Source: CBDCDJ01 sp965215355 | GTDB taxonomy: Bacteria; Deinococcota; Deinococci; Deinococcales; Trueperaceae | Length of the DNA stretch: 64,000 bases | Direction of reading: 5' to 3' | Assembly (NCBI GenBank): GCA_965215355.1 | Contig: CBDCDJ010000007.1 | Coordinates: forward strand, 310,001 to 374,000 | Part shown: positions 51,438 through 58,936 of the stretch, piece by piece | Layout of the letters: each line of letters begins with the position of its first letter | Position numbering within the stretch: position 1 is the stretch's first letter | Notes under the pieces: model-generated | What the model was told of the DNA's origin: nothing | The model's database searches: none | Seen by the model: the letters and a program-made list of their open reading frames with translations, nothing else | Made by a program: the position numbers and the translations under genes

Positions 51438-51667
51438 AAGACACCTGCTACTTAATCATGGACGCCAACGGGGTTACCGACATCCGCAAAACGCACCCCA
51501 GCCTGAAATCCGGCCAGATTGCCGTGAAGCTGAAGGTCAACGTCTCCGACAAGTTTTTCGAGCGCACCTTTCCCGTCGCCGAGTTAAACATCCCCGACAG
51601 CTACGTGCTCGAGCCGAGCATCGACGTTGAGCTCGAGGGATTACCGGAGGGCGACGATGAACGCTGA
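51434..51667 (+). CDS. Unknown phage protein (77 aa)
   Basis: ATG 51434 (ATGA overlap; GAGGAGGAAGA upstream). Predicted all-beta: CYLIMDANGVTDIRKTHPSLKSGQIAVKLKVNVSDKFFERTFPVAELNIPD. No family recognised. Confidence 0.6.
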   Translation: MKDTCYLIMDANGVTDIRKTHPSLKSGQIAVKLKVNVSDKFFERTFPVAELNIPDSYVLEPSIDVELEGLPEGDDER

Positions 51668-51905
51668 CACCATCCGCGCGGCGCTGGCCTGCGTGCGCGA
51701 GCGGCCCGGCGTGCCGTTCGCGCTGGTCGACGCCACGGGCAAAACCGTTCACCTGCGCTTCGCTAGCTGTTTCGAGCTGAAAACTGTGGGGCCGGGCATG
51801 AGCTACGAACTGGACGAGGACGCGGCCGCCGACATGCTTGACTGGCTGGCGGGGCCGCTCGAGATAAAGAAAATCAGCCCGCTGGTGTTCGAGGTGGGGA
51901 CGTGA
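51657..51905 (+). CDS. Unknown phage protein (82 aa)
   Basis: ATG 51657 overlaps the previous gene by 11 bases. A short helix then beta strands (VPFALVDATGKTVHLRFASCFELKTVG) and DEDAAADMLDWLAGPLEIKKISPLVFEVGT. No family recognised. Confidence 0.55.
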   Translation: MNADTIRAALACVRERPGVPFALVDATGKTVHLRFASCFELKTVGPGMSYELDEDAAADMLDWLAGPLEIKKISPLVFEVGT

Positions 51906-52111
51906 TTGTCTCCTGCGCGGTGTGTCGCGCCAAAACAACCGAGCATGGGATTTGTCGGGACTGTTGGAAAGGGTTGCCGGAGGAGAAAAAGCAAAACTTG
52001 CACGAGTGCAGGGAGGCGCTTTTCCGAGCGCCGAAGGGAGATTTCGTCAGACAACAAGAGCAAGTTGCGATGGCCTTTGAAGACCTCGTGCAAGCAGCGG
52101 TGCGAGTGTGA
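51902..52111 (+). CDS. Small zinc-ribbon-like phage protein (69 aa)
   Basis: GTG 51902 (GTGA overlap). CAVCRAKTTEHGICRDCWKGLP is a clear C-x2-C...C-x2-C zinc ribbon, followed by a helical tail. Confidence 0.6.
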   Translation: MIVSCAVCRAKTTEHGICRDCWKGLPEEKKQNLHECREALFRAPKGDFVRQQEQVAMAFEDLVQAAVRV

Positions 52112-52515
52112 GCGCTCAGCTCCCCCTCCATTTCCCCACCGTCACCGCGCCGCGCTTCGAGGACTCGCCCACGGCGTACGCCGTGTGGCTTTTGGACTCG
52201 AACCCTGAACTTTACAAACAGTACCGCCGCCGCGTCGAGGAGCGCCTGGCGCGTGACCCCTCGGCGCGAATCGGCAGCAAGCAGGTCATCGAAATCATGC
52301 GCTGGTTCAGCGACGCCCACGCCGAAGGCGACGTTGCTAAAATAAACAACAACTGCACCTCGCTGTTTGCGAGGCTGTACGTGCTCGAGCACCCCGAGCA
52401 TGAAGGCGCGTTCACGACCCGTCGAAGCGTGTGGGACTCGCTCGACAAAGCCGACAACGAGCGCCTGCTGCTGGCGTTCGAGAAAGTGAGGAAAAAAGCA
52501 TGGCCGAAAGCATAA
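52108..52515 (+). CDS. Conserved phage protein of unknown function (135 aa)
   Basis: GTG 52108 (GTGA overlap). A block ARIGSKQVIEIMRWFSDAHAEGDVAKINNNCTSLFARLYVLEHPEHEGAFTTRRSV matches a small family I have seen in proteobacterial phages and conjugative elements, characterised by the phrase KINN(N)-x-x-S/T-x-x-ARL. No function is established. A 17-codon frame (52500-52553) bridges it to the next gene. Confidence 0.65.
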   Translation: MSAQLPLHFPTVTAPRFEDSPTAYAVWLLDSNPELYKQYRRRVEERLARDPSARIGSKQVIEIMRWFSDAHAEGDVAKINNNCTSLFARLYVLEHPEHEGAFTTRRSVWDSLDKADNERLLLAFEKVRKKAWPKA

Positions 52516-52545
52516 CGACATTGGGGGCGAAGGGGGTCGCCGTCA

Positions 52546-53037
52546 GTGCCTGAGCTTACCCTCGAGCACCTCATCGAAGTACCCGACATTCACCAAGTTT
52601 ACGTGGCCCGCTACCGCGCCGAGTTCGTGACCCGCCACCTCTGGCGCATCGCCCACGGGCGCACCGCCTGGACGATGCTGCCCGCCGGTAGCGACATTCA
52701 GGAACTGCCCGAGGGCGGGCGCGGCGGCACGTCCGGCCGCGCCGTCCCGGTGGCGCAGGTGGGGGCGCGGGTCGCCTACATCAAAATTCCGGCCGCGCTG
52801 TGCCTCGACCTCGAGGCGCACTCGCTGACCCTCACAGGTTCGACGCTCGCCGAGGTGATGCGCAGACTGCACTTTGAAGAGTCCATCGCCTGGGAAGACT
52901 TCATCGCGGCCAAGCGGCACAGCGCAGTGTTCTCGCTCGTCAAGCGCTGGGCCATGACCCGGCGCAACGACAGCGCCACCGAAGAACTCGCCAGCGCCGC
53001 GCTGAAGGTGGGGGCGGCGTGCGAGGTGGTGAGTTGA
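52546..53037 (+). CDS. Unknown phage protein (163 aa)
   Basis: GTG 52546. N-terminal beta-rich part (HQVYVARYRAEFVTRHLWRIAHGRTAWTMLPAGSD), a flexible Gly-rich middle, and a C-terminal helical part (LAEVMRRLHFEESIAWEDFIAAKRHSAVFSLVKRWAM). Last gene of the early block, followed by a 185-bp gap with its own promoter. It occupies the position where Mu encodes its middle/late regulator, but no HTH is apparent. Confidence 0.55.
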   Translation: MPELTLEHLIEVPDIHQVYVARYRAEFVTRHLWRIAHGRTAWTMLPAGSDIQELPEGGRGGTSGRAVPVAQVGARVAYIKIPAALCLDLEAHSLTLTGSTLAEVMRRLHFEESIAWEDFIAAKRHSAVFSLVKRWAMTRRNDSATEELASAALKVGAACEVVS

Positions 53038-53091
53038 GCCGAAACCAGGGACGCCCGTACCTCAACATTAAGTATAAACGAACCGTTCCAC

Positions 53092-53212
53092 TTGACAAAA
53101 TGCCCAATTTGAGGGTAAGGTTTTTGGTAAAGGTACAACTGTAAATTGCGTGAGCGACGCTAAAAACTCTTGCTAAATTTTCGCCCCTGGCCCACAGCCG
53201 GGGGCCTTCCTT
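53092..53212 (+). promoter_or_regulatory. Promoter followed by a terminator-like hairpin (late leader or small RNA)
   Basis: TTGACA (53092-53097) and TAAGGT (53116-53121) 18 bp apart form a candidate promoter. The hairpin GCCCCTGGC-CCACA-GCCGGGGGC (53183-53205) follows with CTTCCTTT, before the ATG at 53223. Transcription from the promoter would yield an ~85-nt RNA unless it reads through into the lysis and head genes. Confidence 0.45.
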
Positions 53213-53222
53213 TGGGGGCCGC

Positions 53223-53612
53223 ATGGACCACCATACCTACGACTTCGTCGCCGCCCAATACCAAGGCGACATCGACGCGCTGAACGCCCAGGTCGCCACC
53301 CTCGAGACCCGCTTCGAGCAGCGCGAGGCCGAGCACAGCGCCGAGCTGGTCGCCCTGCGCCACGAACTGCGCGAGGCGCGGGCGGCGCTCCAGCGCGAGC
53401 GCCAACACAGCGCCCTGCTCGCGAAAGACCGGGCCGCGCTGCAAACGGCCCGCGCCGAGCAGCGCTGCGTAGAGTCGCAGCTCGGCAACCTGACCCAGTG
53501 GCTACAAGAAGAACTCGAGTGCATCCCGCGGCACTCGCAGGAGCGCCGCGTCGCCGAGGCGCACTACAACAGCCTGGTGGGTATCGTGAAGACCGTGAAG
53601 GGGTGGACGTGA
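53223..53612 (+). CDS. Coiled-coil phage protein (129 aa)
   Basis: ATG 53223. Residues 15-85 are a long coiled coil (DIDALNAQVATLETRFEQREAEHSAELVALRHELREARAALQRE), then NLTQWLQEELECIPRHSQERRVAEAHYNSLV. First gene after the regulatory gap. Function unknown; could be a lysis accessory. Confidence 0.6.
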   Translation: MDHHTYDFVAAQYQGDIDALNAQVATLETRFEQREAEHSAELVALRHELREARAALQRERQHSALLAKDRAALQTARAEQRCVESQLGNLTQWLQEELECIPRHSQERRVAEAHYNSLVGIVKTVKGWT

Positions 53613-54004
53613 CCGGCATCCTCGTTTGGGACTTGCTGCTGTGGCTGGGGCGGGCGTACATCCTCGTCGCGGTCGTGGTTCACCTTTTCAAAGACGCGCC
53701 CCCATTCGGGCGCACCTACTTGGCCCTCACCTCGCTCTGCGCCGCCATCTTTTTCAGCTGGGCGGTGTTCGTCGGGTTCGGATTTGCGAACGCGGCGACC
53801 CCGGCGCGGGTGCTGCCACTGTGGTCTATAGGCGCGGTGCTGCACCTCGCGTACTGGGCGCTCGACCAGCAAACCAAGCGCGTCGCCTCACTGAAGTGGG
53901 AAAACGAGCAACTGCGAACCAAACTGGGGGCCGGCTATGGCGCTGACGGAGCGGGAGCGCGACTTGTTGCTCAGCACCTCGAAGCTAGTCCTGAAGGCGC
54001 ATAA
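53609..54004 (+). CDS. Four-helix membrane protein (131 aa), holin candidate
   Basis: GTG 53609 (GTGA overlap). Four hydrophobic segments (ILVWDLLLWLGRAYILVAVVV, YLALTSLCAAIFFSWAVFVGF, ATPARVLPLWSIGAVLHLAYW) and a charged cytoplasmic tail. Two genes upstream of the endolysin, so it may be a holin or antiholin. Confidence 0.5.
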   Translation: MTGILVWDLLLWLGRAYILVAVVVHLFKDAPPFGRTYLALTSLCAAIFFSWAVFVGFGFANAATPARVLPLWSIGAVLHLAYWALDQQTKRVASLKWENEQLRTKLGAGYGADGAGARLVAQHLEASPEGA

Positions 54005-54209
54005 ACATGACGAGGACTTGGACGAAGACCTGGACGAACTGCGAATCAAATTACAAACCTACGCGCTCGAGGCCGAGATGTCCAAGCGGCTCGCACAGCG
54101 CGGCCCCGACTGGGCGCGGCTGCTGCCCATTCTGTTGGGCCTGCTCGTCATTGTCGCGGCGACGGTGGCGGAGTTGCTGGGGATAGACACGAAGGGGCTG
54201 GTTCCGTGA
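53937..54209 (+). CDS. Small membrane-anchored helical protein (90 aa)
   Basis: ATG 53937 overlaps the preceding gene by 68 bases. A long charged helix (HKHDEDLDEDLDELRIKLQTYALEAEMSKRLAQ) ends in one membrane helix (LLPILLGLLVIVAATVAELLGI). This resembles i-spanin-like or phage accessory proteins but no proof exists. Confidence 0.55.
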   Translation: MALTERERDLLLSTSKLVLKAHKHDEDLDEDLDELRIKLQTYALEAEMSKRLAQRGPDWARLLPILLGLLVIVAATVAELLGIDTKGLVP

Positions 54210-54745
54210 GCAATTTCGACGCAGCCCTCGAGTTCGTCCTCAAGTGGGAAGGCGGGTATGTAAACGACCCCGACGACCCAGGCGGCGAAACGCGCTACGG
54301 CATCTCCAAGCGCGCCTACCCCCACCTGGACATCGCCAACCTGAACAGAAGTGCGGCTCGAGCCATCTACCTGCGCGACTACTGGCAGGTGTCGGGCTGC
54401 GACGACCTACCCGCCGCCGCTGCGGTCGCCGTGTTCGACTTCGCCGTGAACGCCGGGCCGGAACGGGCAAAGCGGTTTTGGCGAGACACCGGAAACGTTT
54501 ACGCCTTCACTGCCGAGCGCATCCGTTTTTACACCAAACTCGCGTCGCTGTTTCCGAAGTTCGGGCGCGGCTGGATGAACCGCGTCGCCGACCTGATGGT
54601 GTTCGTTCTGGCGTTGCCCCAAGAGCGCCTGGGTGAGTTCGACACGGTGGTGCTGCACGATTTCGAGAACGAAAAAGACATTTACCGTGGCAGTTTTTTG
54701 GCGACCCGCACCGGCAAAAAGCTGGAACTTAGGAGGCAAGTATGA
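54206..54745 (+). CDS. Phage endolysin, glycoside hydrolase family 108
   Basis: A 179-residue muramidase; ATG/GTG start at 54206 overlapping the previous stop. FVLKWEGGYVNDPDDPGGETRYGISKRAYP (catalytic Glu in EGGY) and AIYLRDYWQVSGCDDLP, then VFDFAVNAGPERAKRF are the GH108 hallmarks; FGRGWMNRVADLM is the conserved end. No signal peptide, so release requires a holin. Standard length. Confidence 0.92.
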   Translation: MSNFDAALEFVLKWEGGYVNDPDDPGGETRYGISKRAYPHLDIANLNRSAARAIYLRDYWQVSGCDDLPAAAAVAVFDFAVNAGPERAKRFWRDTGNVYAFTAERIRFYTKLASLFPKFGRGWMNRVADLMVFVLALPQERLGEFDTVVLHDFENEKDIYRGSFLATRTGKKLELRRQV

Positions 54746-55131
54746 ACAAGCCGTTCGTTTTTAGGTGCGCGTTGGTTCTCTTCGCGGTCGCCTTCACCTT
54801 TGCGCTCGCGCAGGGCGTCGCGGACATCCCGCTCGACTATGCCAACTGGTTCGTGGACGCGGCCAAGCTCTCGGTCGCGGTCGTCGCCATCGTCGCGGCG
54901 GGTCGGCGCTACGTGTTCAAAACGCTCGACGGGTCGGCGGTTCCCGTCGTCGCCCTCGCCCTCGCCGTCGCTATCAGCGTGCTGGGCTTTTTTCTAAACC
55001 AGTTCGGCGGAGCCCTCGACCTTTTGGGGGCCGTTGTCTACGGGCTCACGGCGGGCGTTCAGGCGGTTGCGCTGGTGGAGGGCGGTCGCGCTGTTACGGG
55101 CACACAGGCGTTGCCGAGCGGCGGAAGTTAG
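54742..55131 (+). CDS. Membrane protein with signal-like N-terminus (129 aa), holin candidate
   Basis: ATG 54742 (AGGAGG upstream, ATGA overlap). Four hydrophobic segments: CALVLFAVAFTFALA, LSVAVVAIVAAGRRYVF, VVALALAVAISVLGFFL, LGAVVYGLTAGVQAVALVEG. It directly follows the endolysin, consistent with a holin-type role. Confidence 0.55.
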   Translation: MNKPFVFRCALVLFAVAFTFALAQGVADIPLDYANWFVDAAKLSVAVVAIVAAGRRYVFKTLDGSAVPVVALALAVAISVLGFFLNQFGGALDLLGAVVYGLTAGVQAVALVEGGRAVTGTQALPSGGS

Positions 55132-55134
55132 CTG

Positions 55135-55395
55135 ATGGACACCACGGCCCTCATCAAACTCGCCCTGCAAGCGGGGCGCGAATTCGTCTTTCCGGCGGTC
55201 AGAGATTTGCTCGGCGACAAGGCTGACGAGCTTTCCGACGCGGCCTACGCCGCCATCGACCCCATCGCGCAGGAGATGGTGCAAACGGCGTACAGCCTGG
55301 GCCTCGAGCGCATCACGTACGAGTTTGCCAAGCCCTACCTGTTCCACATTTCGAAAGCGTTGCGCGACGCCGGTTTCTCGGAGGTGAGCAAGTGA
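55135..55395 (+). CDS. Small helical phage protein (86 aa)
   Basis: ATG 55135. LIKLALQAGREFVFPAVRDLLGDKADELSDAAYAAIDPIAQEMVQTAYSLG is amphipathic helix after helix. Unknown role within the lysis block. Confidence 0.5.
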   Translation: MDTTALIKLALQAGREFVFPAVRDLLGDKADELSDAAYAAIDPIAQEMVQTAYSLGLERITYEFAKPYLFHISKALRDAGFSEVSK

Positions 55396-55730
55396 GAAAG
55401 CTACTGCTGTTGTGTCTAAGCCTGTTCGTACTCGCCGCCTGCGCCCCGGTGGCGACGCTGACCGAAGGCGGGGGCGGTTTTGCGCTCGGGTTCACCAACC
55501 CCGAAGCCGACCGCGCGGAATTCGCGGCCATCGTCCTCGGCGAAAACGTGACCACCGACGACCCCCGCTGCGAGCCGGGCGACGGCGAGTTTATCGGAGC
55601 TTACGCCTGCGACCTGGGCGTGCTCGAGGCGGGCGCGGCCATCACGCCCGTCGCTATCAACGGCGAGCGCCTGAGCTGCGAAATCTACCGCTTGCCCGTC
55701 TTCAAGATTTACCCCTGTAGCGTCCGTTAG
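55392..55730 (+). CDS. Phage lipoprotein (112 aa), outer-membrane spanin candidate
   Basis: GTG 55392 (GTGA overlap). Signal peptide with lipobox FVLAAC; the mature chain is beta-rich with two cysteine pairs (PRCEPGDGEFIGAYACDLG and LSCEIYRLPVFKIYPCSVR). Lipoproteins at this point in phage genomes often act as outer-membrane spanins. No Pro-rich Rz1 signature, so tentative. Confidence 0.55.
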   Translation: MRKLLLLCLSLFVLAACAPVATLTEGGGGFALGFTNPEADRAEFAAIVLGENVTTDDPRCEPGDGEFIGAYACDLGVLEAGAAITPVAINGERLSCEIYRLPVFKIYPCSVR

Positions 55731-55740
55731 GAGCTTTGGA

Positions 55741-56088
55741 ATGTTCAGACGACCCGCCGAAAATCAAAACCAGGAGGCTAGGGCGTTGCGGGGGACCATC
55801 CTGTGGCTGATGAACATGGCGGTCGCGCAGGAAATAAACCCCGAAGACCCCCACAAATTGCTCGGTGCGACGCTCGTGAACGTGCTGCGCGAGCACTCGA
55901 CCTTCGGCACGACGAACGCGGCCACCATCCGCAACGCGGTGCGCTGGCTGAGCGAGCGCGGCTACGTCGAGGTTGAGTGGTTTCCAACCGGCGACTTTAA
56001 GTCGGTCCGGCTCTGCGCCAAAGGGCAGGACCTGGTCGAGGCCGACAGCAACCCCGACGCGGGCGTGCGCTTGCCCGGCCAACGCTAG
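55741..56088 (+). CDS. Winged-helix phage protein, Mu gp26-like
   Basis: A 115-residue protein from ATG 55741 behind AGGAG. LRGTILWLMNMAVAQEINPEDPHKLLGATLVNVLREHSTFGTTNAATIRNAVRWLSERGYVEVE is a winged helix; the closing DLVEADSNPDAGVRLPGQR recalls Mu gp26-type proteins, which end in a DVA-x-G-x-x-V/A-P-G-V-x-R-P motif. Position before the terminase fits the Mu order gp25-gp26-gp27. Confidence 0.6.
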   Translation: MFRRPAENQNQEARALRGTILWLMNMAVAQEINPEDPHKLLGATLVNVLREHSTFGTTNAATIRNAVRWLSERGYVEVEWFPTGDFKSVRLCAKGQDLVEADSNPDAGVRLPGQR

Positions 56089-56090
56089 CC

Positions 56091-56333
56091 GTGCCGGAAA
56101 CCGAGGGGCGCATCGAGAAGCTGTACGAAATGGTGAGGGAAATCAAGCTCAACACCTCCATCACCCTGGCGCGGTACGACGCGCTCGAGCGGCGCGTCTC
56201 CGACCTCGCCGACCGCCCGCCGCCCTCGTTCCCCATCTGGATAATTCTCGTCTGCACCATCCCGACCACCCTTATCGCGCTGTTTTTGCTCGCCCTCGTC
56301 GTGGAGGTCATGGTTAGGGGCGCGTACCTGTGA
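56091..56333 (+). CDS. Small coiled-coil membrane protein (80 aa)
   Basis: GTG 56091. Helix (GRIEKLYEMVREIKLNTSITLARYDALERRVSDLAD), a Pro-rich hinge, then one membrane helix (PIWIILVCTIPTTLIALFLLALVVEVMV). Such proteins sit in the same place in many Mu-like phages. Function unknown. Confidence 0.6.
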   Translation: MPETEGRIEKLYEMVREIKLNTSITLARYDALERRVSDLADRPPPSFPIWIILVCTIPTTLIALFLLALVVEVMVRGAYL

Positions 56334-56884
56334 GCGACCTAAGCGCGTTCCAAATCACCGAGCGGCGCTGCAAGGTGTGCATGTCGCCGCTGCGGGGCGA
56401 CATCGACGCGATGCTGCTCGGCGACTCAACCCACCACGACGGCACGCCCTACGTCTACGGCGAAATCGTCGACTGGGCGGCGGTGCGCGACTTCGACACC
56501 TCGAAGCCGGGCCTGAGCCGCCACTACACCAAACACGTCCAGCCGTCGATGCGGATGTACTTAGAGACGACCCGGAACATGGAGGCGCTCGAGAAGGCGA
56601 CCGGCAAAAAGCTCAGCCTGCACAGCGTGTTCGCCAACGTCGTCACCTCGAAAATCTTGCGCGTGCTCGACAACGTCGGCGAGGACGCGCTCGAGCACGT
56701 CGACCTAGACAAACTCCTGCGCATCGGCATGATGGCGGGCCGGAACATGCTGCACATCGAAAAGGCCGAGGAGGCCATGCGGCCCGCTGAGGTTGCCGAG
56801 AAAGTAAGCAGGGGGCTCGAGTCCAGAGGCGTGTCGGCGGAGACGATTGCGCTCATCAACCGCGACATTTTAGGGATGGGGTAG
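56330..56884 (+). CDS. Terminase small subunit (Mu gp27-like)
   Basis: A 184-residue protein; GTG 56330 (GTGA overlap). RRCKVCMSPLRGDIDAML is a zinc-ribbon-like N-terminus, followed by VDWAAVRDFDTSKPGLSRHYTKHV (helix-turn-helix-like) and helices (VVTSKILRVLDNVGEDALEHVDLDKLLRIGMMAGRNML). It lies one small gene ahead of the large terminase, and should select phage DNA for packaging. Confidence 0.65.
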   Translation: MSDLSAFQITERRCKVCMSPLRGDIDAMLLGDSTHHDGTPYVYGEIVDWAAVRDFDTSKPGLSRHYTKHVQPSMRMYLETTRNMEALEKATGKKLSLHSVFANVVTSKILRVLDNVGEDALEHVDLDKLLRIGMMAGRNMLHIEKAEEAMRPAEVAEKVSRGLESRGVSAETIALINRDILGMG

Positions 56885-56886
56885 GT

Positions 56887-57327
56887 ATGGACGAAGTCAA
56901 ACCGAGCCAAGCGAGCGAGCACGGGCCGCTGTGGTGGCCGGAGTGGTCGGATGACGAACCCTCTCGGTATCACCTAGCCACCATTCACGAACTCCAAATT
57001 CTGTGGGTGTTCGGCAACGACGCAACAGGGTGTTGGGAATTTGCGGTTTTCGCCGCCCAACAAGAGACCCCGGCCGTCCTGGGCTTCGGCGCGACCGCTC
57101 GAGACGCCTGCCGCTGGGCCGAGCGCGAGGCGGAGAGGCGGGCGGAGCGGCTGGGCTTAGGTAGGCCGAGCATCCAGTTTGCAAACGGGGCGGTCGTCCG
57201 CACCCTGCCCGGCAACGCCGAACCATTCCAAGGTAAAAAGCGGCAAGACCTCCCCTACCCAATCTTTATGACCGAGGACGCCGTGGACGAACTGCGGGCG
57301 GGCATCAAAGGCCCCGAGCCGCTCTAG
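56887..57327 (+). CDS. Unknown phage protein (146 aa)
   Basis: ATG 56887. EFAVFAAQQETPAVLGFGATARDACRWAEREAERRAERLG is a strand-helix unit; a C-terminal VDELRAGIKGPEPL. It interrupts the terminase pair. Unknown. Confidence 0.55.
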   Translation: MDEVKPSQASEHGPLWWPEWSDDEPSRYHLATIHELQILWVFGNDATGCWEFAVFAAQQETPAVLGFGATARDACRWAEREAERRAERLGLGRPSIQFANGAVVRTLPGNAEPFQGKKRQDLPYPIFMTEDAVDELRAGIKGPEPL

Positions 57328-57363
57328 GACGCGTACAGCGGCGATGTAAGGACGGTAAAAAAG

Positions 57364-58770
57364 ATGGCGCAAAAACCCTACTTTTTGCGCTACCAGAGGG
57401 AGTGGCTTGCCGACCAGTCGCGCATGAAAATCGCTGAGAAGTCGCGGCGCATCGGCTGGACCTACACGCAGGCGTTCGAGGATGTGCAAGACGCGGCCAA
57501 GTCTAAAGACGCGGGCGGCATGGACGTGTGGTTTACGTCCGCCGACCTCTCGGCGGCGCGTGAGTACATCCTCTACGCAAAACAGTGGGCGAAGCTTTTC
57601 AACCTCGCAGCGCAGGACTTGGGCGAAATCGTCCTCGACTCCGACGCGGATGTCAAGGCGCTCTCTATCGAGTTCGCCTCGGGTTTCCGCATCAACGCGC
57701 TCAGCTCGAACCCGAAGGGTTTTAGGTCCAAGGGCGGCAAGGTCGTCATCGACGAGTTCGGGTTTCACGACCAGGACGACGAACTCTGGAAGGCGGCCGC
57801 GCCGTCCATCACCTGGGGCTACCCCATCCGAGTCTTCAGCTCGCACAACGGCAAAAACTGCCGCTTCTTTCGCATGACCGAGGAGGCGCAGCGCCCCGAC
57901 TCGAAATGGTCGCACCACAAAGTCACCATCCTGGACGCCGTCAACGACGGCCTCGTCGGGCGCATCCTCGGCAAGGAAGACGACCAGGCGACGCCAGATG
58001 AAATCGCTAACTTTCTTCAGGAAACCAAGGAGATTGCGGGCGACGAGGAGACCTTCGAGCAGGAGTACATGTGCAACCCGCTGGACGATAAGACGGCGTA
58101 CATCCCCTACAGCCTCATCTACGCCAACGAATCGGACGGCGTGATGCCGCCCGTCATTGTGTCCGGGAAGGAAGTCAACGACGTTCACATCGAGGACTAC
58201 GAACCGGCGATGCCGCCGTGGATTGGCTACGCCCAGGGCAATCCTCGCTATTTTCTTGGCGTCGACATTGGCCGTAAGCGTGACCTTACCGTCCTCTGGC
58301 TTCTCGAGGAAGTCGGCGACGTGTACTGGACCCGCCTCGTTTGGGAGCTGCATGGTCTCAAGTTCCGACACCAGTTCAAGCACCTGGCCGCTGTGTTGCC
58401 GTATGTGGCTCGAGCCGCCATCGACGCGACCGGCCTGGGAATGCAGCTTGCGGAAGAGGCGAAAGAAGAGTTCGGAGCGTACAAGGTCGAAGAAGTCACC
58501 TTCAGCGGCCCGGTTAAAGAAGACCTGGCGGTCACGCTCAAACGGTCATTCGAAGACCGTGCGCTCCGTTTACCCCCGGTCGAATCGGTACGGGCCGACA
58601 TCAACAGCATCAAAAAGACGGTGACGATGTCCGGGAACATTCGGTTCGAGGGTGAGCGCACCGAGGCGGGGCACGCCGATCGCTGGTGGTCGCTCGCATT
58701 AGCTAGACATGCCGCCGGGGCGCAGGTCTATGTGCCGTACGAAAGCGAGCGGGTTGCTCGTCGTGCGTAA
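57364..58770 (+). CDS. Terminase large subunit (Mu gp28-like)
   Basis: A 468-residue packaging motor. Walker A-like EKSRRIGWTYTQAFE (~22-36) and Walker B VVIDEFGFHDQDDELW (~127) form the ATPase; the coupling motif is VFSSHNGK. The nuclease half has FLGVDIGRKRDLTVLW and AAIDATGLGMQLAEEAKE (acidic residues for metal). It loads DNA into proheads. Preceded by a 36-bp gap. Confidence 0.88.
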   Translation: MAQKPYFLRYQREWLADQSRMKIAEKSRRIGWTYTQAFEDVQDAAKSKDAGGMDVWFTSADLSAAREYILYAKQWAKLFNLAAQDLGEIVLDSDADVKALSIEFASGFRINALSSNPKGFRSKGGKVVIDEFGFHDQDDELWKAAAPSITWGYPIRVFSSHNGKNCRFFRMTEEAQRPDSKWSHHKVTILDAVNDGLVGRILGKEDDQATPDEIANFLQETKEIAGDEETFEQEYMCNPLDDKTAYIPYSLIYANESDGVMPPVIVSGKEVNDVHIEDYEPAMPPWIGYAQGNPRYFLGVDIGRKRDLTVLWLLEEVGDVYWTRLVWELHGLKFRHQFKHLAAVLPYVARAAIDATGLGMQLAEEAKEEFGAYKVEEVTFSGPVKEDLAVTLKRSFEDRALRLPPVESVRADINSIKKTVTMSGNIRFEGERTEAGHADRWWSLALARHAAGAQVYVPYESERVARRA

Positions 58771-58784
58771 AGGAGGTGGTTCAC

Positions 58785-58832
58785 ATGGCATTCGTCGACT
58801 GGCTGATTGAAAAGTTTTGGCCCAGCAAATAA
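58785..58832 (+). CDS. 15-residue amphipathic peptide
   Basis: A perfect Shine-Dalgarno (AAAGGAGGTGG, 58769-58779) precedes ATG 58785 by five bases; the frame reads MAFVDWLIEKFWPSK and stops. It lies 15 bases after the terminase and is followed by a strong hairpin. The peptide could form a short amphipathic helix. The binding site is far better than that of most phage genes here. Confidence 0.5.
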   Translation: MAFVDWLIEKFWPSK

Positions 58833-58845
58833 CGAACTCGACCCT

Positions 58846-58874
58846 ACGGGGCTCTCACGCGCTGAGAGCCCCGT
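58846..58874 (+). terminator. 12-bp perfect hairpin in the head operon
   Basis: ACGGGGCTCTCA (58846-58857) pairs with TGAGAGCCCCGT (58863-58874) around CGCGC. No T-run follows (AAACGCC), so it may be an mRNA processing or stability element rather than a full terminator. Confidence 0.5.
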
Positions 58875-58936
58875 AAACGCCTTGCGGGGCTCGCTTGTAA
58901 ATTCCTACGGCTAAAAATGCGCCGACCCGGTACAGC

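Noticed and set aside
52500..52553. 17-codon frame MAESITTLGAKGVAVSA between two phage genes
   Set aside because: Overlaps both neighbours but has only a weak AGGA binding site and no distinctive content; not enough to call a gene.
57157..58383. 408-codon minus-strand frame opposite the large terminase
   Set aside because: Antisense of a conserved phage gene, with no ribosome site.
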